From Inia geoffrensis (lineage: Eukaryota > Chordata > Mammalia > Artiodactyla > Iniidae): a stretch of 64,000 nucleotides of DNA. The notes beneath the pieces are model-generated. The model was not told the DNA's origin. It saw nothing but the letters and a program-made list of their open reading frames with translations, and made no database searches. The stretch lies in assembly GCA_036417435.1 (NCBI GenBank), contig CM070903.1:54536001-54600000 (forward strand), in the 5' to 3' direction. The translations under genes and the position numbers were made by a program. Below are positions 59,484-64,000 of this stretch, piece after piece. Positions within the stretch are counted from its first letter, which is position 1; every line of letters starts with the position of its first letter.

Positions 59484-60182
59484 TATCTGTGTCTTAAGCA
59501 GCTCTGGCTGCCATAGCAAAATACCACAGACAGGTGGCTTAAACAGTAGACATTTATATTCTCACAGTTCTGGAAGCTGGAAGTCTAAAATCAGAGTGCC
59601 AGCATGATTGGCTTCTGGTGAAGATTCTTCCTATCTTGTATACAGCCACATTCTCACTGTGTCTTCACATAGCAGAGAGAGATAGAGAGCAAGCTCTTAT
59701 CTCCTGTCTCTTCTTATAAGGGCACTAATCCCATCATGAAGGACCCACCCTCATGACCTCCTCTGAACCTAATTACAGTCAGCCCTCTGTACTCACAGGT
59801 TCCACATCTGCAGATTCAACCAACCACAAATCAAAAATATTTAAAAAAAAAAAAACTCCAGAAAGTTCCATAAAGCAAAACTTGAATTTGCACCAGCAAC
59901 TATTTACATAGCATTGACATTGTATTAGGTGTTATAAGTAATCTAGTGATGATTTAAAGTAAACAGGAGGATGTGCATGGGCTATATGCAAATACTATAC
60001 CATTTTATATAAATGACTTGAGCATCCTTGGATTTTGGTATTTGCAAAGGGTCCTGTAACCAATCCCCCATGGATACCAAGGGATGACTGTATCTCTCAA
60101 AGGTTCCATTTCCAAACACCATCACACTGGAGATTATACTTCAACATATGAGTTTTGACGGGACACAATTCAATCCATAGCA
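59484..60182 (-). mobile_element. MaLR-type LTR (antisense), split by a DNA transposon
   Basis: On the minus strand it is a MaLR LTR of about 380 bp once the insert is removed. The plus strand shows 'ctggctgccatagcaaaataccacagac' and 'cacagttctggaagctggaagtc' (3' end of LTR), 'cttcttataagggcactaatccc' and the 5' end 'atatgagttttgacgggacacaattcaatccatagc'. Its internal TA at 59774 is where the MER2-like element landed. It is related to the LTR at 5.05 kb. Confidence 0.8.
59776..60090. mobile_element. MER2-like Tigger/pogo-type non-autonomous DNA transposon
   Basis: A 315-bp element with terminal inverted repeats: left CAGTCAGCCCTCTGTACTC and right, in reverse complement, CAGTCATCCCTTGGTATCC. 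TA dinucleotides at 59774-59775 and 60091-60092 form the target-site duplication typical of Tc1/mariner-pogo elements. The middle has 'ccagaaagttccataaagcaaaacttg' and 'tatgcaaatactatacc', as in MER2. It has no transposase gene and would have been moved by a Tigger transposase. Confidence 0.9.
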
Positions 60183-60895
60183 ATCTGCAAATCTGTGGGT
60201 GCCTCCATGGGACGTTATAGCAACTGTCATGCCTACGAACAATCCTGAATCATCAACACTAGATGAATTAGTGTTACCAGGCCCACATTTAAGTGTCAGT
60301 AAATTATAGTTTATATGTATATGTAAACTTATAAATATTATAGTTTTTATGTATATATATACACATTTTATTTATAGAAATACATTATAGGAAAACTCTG
60401 TACACTAAAAAAGTAAAGATAAAATATTTTCAATATAAAAAGGAATTTTTACTACCCAGTAAACTCAAAGGATATGTTTTAGTAATGTCAATATATAATA
60501 AAGCAATTTTTTCTTTCCCTTTCAACTGGTTTATTTCTCTCTGCCTATGAGCATGTTCTGACATCCCCTTTCCAAACCAAAGCCTCTACCAACCCTGATA
60601 TCAATTTTAACTATTATTTCTCCATTACTAGGGCTTCTATCTGCAGCAATGGTCTCCTTTCCACCTTCCTCCCATATACCCCGTAACAGGATAAACTGAT
60701 TCCAAAGTTGTAAAACTGATTTTTTTCAGATTTTCATGCACACACCATTGATCTTTTCTGTGTTAATTTGCTGACAGGTGGGAGCAAATCCAGGCCTAAG
60801 CTGCCAAAGCCCTAGAAACATAACCAAAGAGTTGATTATATTTTCTCCCCTTAACTCTCTAATAACCTCCAGACACACACACACATACACACACA

Positions 60896-60940
<45 letters not shown>

Positions 60941-61589
60941 CTCCAGTCTAAATCTTATTATGAGCATACATAGTCAGATTGCCCCTAACATGTTCTGAAC
61001 TTAGGCAAGAGCACAAATAGATGTCCTGCTTGGATCAAGGGAAACACACATGTGTCTAGCTTGGAAGATGGATATAGGGAAGAAGTCTATGTAGGCACTG
61101 GATATGAGCTGATGAATTCTGAGGTTGCTGGAGCATGGTTTAGAATGGGGGGCCACGGGTTCATGATGGACACACACCCTTAGACCCAGAAAATCTTCAT
61201 ATTGAGATGAGGGACACAGTAAGAGAAGAATTAGAGTGGGGACTTCTAAATCAGGGGGACTAGTCCAGGGGCCTATTTGCTTGTGTTAATGGTGGCACTA
61301 GCCATGGTTGTCTCTTAGTTACTCTACCTTCTCAATCTAATCGACTAAATGTCTTTGTACATAATATTAACTTTATTTTGTGATATCATCATCCTTCCTG
61401 AAATTTAAGGGCCATTTAGTTTTCTTAATATCCCTTCATTGTACCTTTCATCTCCTTATACAAAAGATATCTTCATTCCCTGGCTGAAGCAGCTAACAGC
61501 TTGATGTGGAAACTAAATGACTTCATGTAATACTGAACAATGAAGTGCACAACAAGACCTGTGATACATAATAATATAAAGATATTAAG
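60183..61589. other. Low-copy sequence with CA microsatellite, no gene seen
   Basis: AT-rich sequence with a TA-rich stretch (60310-60365) and the CA repeat at 60873-60940. The antisense frame there that translates as (VC)n comes from the microsatellite. Confidence 0.5.
60873..60940. repeat. CA microsatellite
   Basis: (AC)n with one TAC and one GAC interruption in the first half, and about 20 pure units after 60893. Likely length-polymorphic. Confidence 0.95.
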
Positions 61590-63078
61590 GAAAATAAGAA
61601 TAGGCCTATAACTAATAAATAAATTGAATCTATAGTTAACAGCCTTCCAAAATAGAAAGCACCAGGTCCAGATGTGTTCACTGGTAAAATCTATCAAACA
61701 TTTAAGGAAGAAATTATACTAATTATCTATAATCTCATTCAGAAATTAGAACAGAAGGAATACTTCTTAACTCATTCATGAGTTTAACAACTCTATGGCC
61801 ATCATTACCTTAATACCAAAACCAGACAAAGATAGCACAATAGAAGAAAACTACAGACCAATATATCTCATGAAAATAGACACAGAAATCCTCAACAAAA
61901 TATTAGCAAATTTAATCCAATAAGCATAAAAATAATTTCACAGCACAACCAAGTAGGATTTATTCTTGGCAAGCAAGGCTGGCTCAATATGTGAAAATTA
62001 ATCAATGTATTCCATCACTTCAATAGACTAAAAAAGAAAAATCACATGATCATATCAATAGATGCCTAAAGAGCACTGTTGAAATATAACACCATTCATG
62101 ATAAAAATTCTCAGTAAGCTAGGAAAAGAGGGAAACTTTCTCAACTTGATAAAGACTATAAAAAAAAAACCTATAGCTAACTTCATACTTAATGGTGAGA
62201 AACCTGAAGCTTCACCACAAAGTTCAGATATAAGGTAAGGATGTCCACGCTCGCCATTATTCTCAACATCACACTAGAAGTTCTACCTAATGCAATAAGA
62301 CAAGAAAATGAAATAAAAGGTATACAGACTGGGAAGGAAGACATAAAACTGTCTTTGCAGATGACTTGATCGTCTGTGAAGAAAATTCAAAAGAATCAAC
62401 AAAAACCTCACAGAACTGACAGCAATTATAGCAAGGTTGCAGAATACAAGGTTAATATAAAAAAGTCAACTGCTGTCCTATAAACCAGCAGTGAACAAGT
62501 GAAATTTTAAATTAAAAAAACACAATGCCATTTATATTCACATCTCCCAAAATGAACTACTTAGTCATAAATATAATGAATTATATACTAAATCTATATG
62601 AAGAAAACTACAAAACTGATGAATAAAATAAAAGGAGAACTACATAAGTGGAGAGATATTCCATGTTCATAGACAGGAAGACTCAATGTTGTCAAGAGGT
62701 CAGTTCTTCTCAAATTGATCTATAAATTGAATGCAATCCTGATCAAAATCTCAGCACTTTATTTTACGGATATTGACAAACTGATTCTAAAGTTTATATA
62801 GAGAGGCAAAAGACTCAGAGTAGCCAATACAATATTGAAGGAGAAAAACAAAGTTGGAAGACTAACACTACCTGACTTTTATACTTACTATAATGCTACA
62901 GTAATCAAGACAGTATGGTATTGGTGAAAGAACAGACAAATAGATTAGTGGAAGAGAAAAGAGGACCCAGAAATAGACCCACATAAATATAGTCAGCTTA
63001 TGTTAGACAAAGGAGCAAAGGCAATAGAATGGAGCAAAGGTAGTCTCTTCAACAAATGATGCTGAGACATACACATGC

Positions 63079-63101
63079 AAAAAAAAAAAAAAAAAAATCT
63101 A
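63079..63101 (+). repeat. Poly(A) run inside L1 ORF2
   Basis: A homopolymer of about 21 A in the C-terminal third of the old ORF2; probably slippage growth. Confidence 0.8.
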
Positions 63102-63712
63102 GGCACAGACCTCACACTCCTCACAAGAATTAATTTCAAAATGGATCACAGACCTAAATGTAAAATGCAAAACTATAACATTCCTAGAAGATAACATAGA
63201 AGGAAACCTAGATGACCTGGGAGATGCCAATGCCTTTTTATACACCACACCAAAGAAGATATATCAGATGGCAAATAAGCATATGAGAAGATGCTCTGCA
63301 TCATATGTGTGCCATCAGGGAAATGCAAATCAAAACAATGAGACACCACTACACACCTATTAGAATGGCCAAAATCTGAAACACAGACAACACCAAATGC
63401 TGGCAAGGGTATAGAGCAACAGGAGCCCTCATACATTGCTAATAGGAATGCAAATTGGTACAGCCATTTTGAAAGATAGCTTGGTGTCTTCTTACAAAAC
63501 TAAACATACTCTTAGCATGGGATCCAGCGATCAAGCTTTTCGGTATTAACCCAAAGGAGTTGAAAACTTATGTCCCCACAGAAACCTGCACAAGGGTATT
63601 TATAGCAGCTGTATTCATAATTGCCAAAACTTGGAAGCAACCAAGATGTCCTTCAGTAAGTAAATGGATAAATGAACTGTGGTACATACAGACCGTGAAA
63701 TACTATTTAGTG

Positions 63713-63716
<4 letters not shown>

Positions 63717-63743
<27 letters not shown>
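63717..63743 (+). repeat. Poly(A) run inside L1 ORF2
   Basis: About 27 A bases where other L1 copies have a short A-rich codon stretch; a slippage expansion rather than a tail. Confidence 0.85.
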
Positions 63744-63747
<4 letters not shown>

Positions 63748-64000
63748 TATGAAGGCATGAAAAGACATTCAGGAAACTTGAATTCACATTACTAAGAAAG
63801 AAGCCAATCTGAGAAGGGTATATACTGTATAATTCCAACTATAAGGCATTCTGGAAAAGCCAAAACTATTGAGACAGTAAAAATATCAGTGGTTACCAGG
63901 GGTTGGAGGTGGTGGTGAGGTATGAATTTGCAGAAAACAGAGAATTTTTAGGACAACGAAAATACTTTATAGGATCTCATAATGATGGATAAATCTCATT

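Larger units (their letters stand above)
61590..63830 (+). pseudogene. Old L1 ORF2 remnant (RT and C-terminal part)
   Basis: The RT-domain start and the 'LIPKPDKD'-like stretch at about 61810 are visible, the RT catalytic box keeps both Asp codons, and the C-terminal segment at 63560-63760 still encodes 'FIAAVFIIAKTWKQPRCPSV', close to the end of ORF2p. Stops and frameshifts are frequent (for example TAA near 62066, and a shift before the FADD box). The endonuclease half is absent. Confidence 0.82.
61590..64000 (+). mobile_element. Old 5'-truncated L1, runs off the window
   Basis: Begins inside ORF2 ('taggcctataactaataaat' near 61601) and continues to the 3' UTR-like 'ggttaccaggggttggaggtggtgg' near 63893 at the window end. 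Landmarks: 'ccagacaaagatagcac' (about 61822), 'aagtaggatttattc' (61950), 'gtaaggatgtccacgctcgcc' (about 62234), 'tttgcagatgacttg' (about 62354; FADD kept at DNA level), and 'gtacagccattttg' (about 63456). Two A-runs (63079-63101 and 63717-63743) interrupt it. The frame is broken. Confidence 0.85.

Noticed and set aside
60726..60938. Minus-strand frame with Cys/Val repeats
   Set aside because: It is the translation of a (CA)n microsatellite.
1..64000. Bacterial-style features: operons, CRISPR arrays, ribosome binding sites, riboswitches
   Set aside because: The sequence is mammalian; SINEs, LINEs, LTRs and MIRs dominate. No regular spacer-repeat array is present, and microsatellites explain all short-period repeats.

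Overview
This window is mammalian intergenic or intronic DNA built mostly of retrotransposon copies of several ages. I find no host protein-coding gene, no canonical tRNA, rRNA or other structured RNA gene, and no CRISPR array or operon. The best guess at the organism is a cetacean (whale or dolphin). Two SINE copies at 45.5-46.0 kb have the structure of the tRNA-derived CHR family of cetaceans and hippos, a shorter relative sits at 50.6 kb, and the younger L1 copies carry a 3' UTR type I associate with cetartiodactyls. The species is an inference from repeats alone.

Layout: 1-12.2 kb is AT-rich, low-copy sequence with old L1 pieces (4.0, 5.8-7.2, 7.5-8.7, 8.7-10.1 kb), a MaLR-type LTR (5.05-5.5 kb) and a 284-bp young L1 3' end with a clean 10-bp target-site duplication (TSD) at 9.3-9.6 kb. 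At 12.2-18.7 kb an antisense L1 3' end abuts an antisense MLT1-like LTR, which is split by a 5.0-kb L1 (L1-A, + strand, 13-bp TSD). From 19.6 to 20.1 kb there is a solo LTR, then a MIR (21.6 kb) and an L2 (22.1-22.8 kb). At 23.9-31.0 kb lies a structurally full-length L1 (L1-B, + strand) with a CpG-rich 5' UTR. An L2 follows (31.3-32.1 kb), then an L1 fragment at 33.9-34.8 kb bounded by ~150-bp diverged direct repeats. At 38.6-46.1 kb is a second full-length L1 (L1-C, - strand) with two nested CHR SINEs. From 46.1 to 51.9 kb sequence is mostly low-copy, with one SINE. At 51.9-58.4 kb is an old, nearly complete antisense L1, at 59.5-60.2 kb a MaLR LTR with a MER2-like DNA transposon nested inside, and at 61.6-64.0 kb an old sense L1 running off the window.

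Every L1 ORF is broken by stops or frameshifts, so none makes a full-length protein. They do record history: the reverse-transcriptase catalytic pair is altered in all three younger copies, and two share the same change. The nested insertions give a relative order: MLT1-like LTR before L1-A; old L1 before the 9.3-kb L1; L1-C before both CHR SINEs; MaLR LTR before the MER2-like element. I looked for an undescribed functional system and did not find one. The most interesting leads are the shared L1 active-site change, the CpG-retaining L1 promoter region, the very long duplication around the 33.9-kb L1 fragment, and a 110-bp tandem repeat in an old L1 5' UTR.
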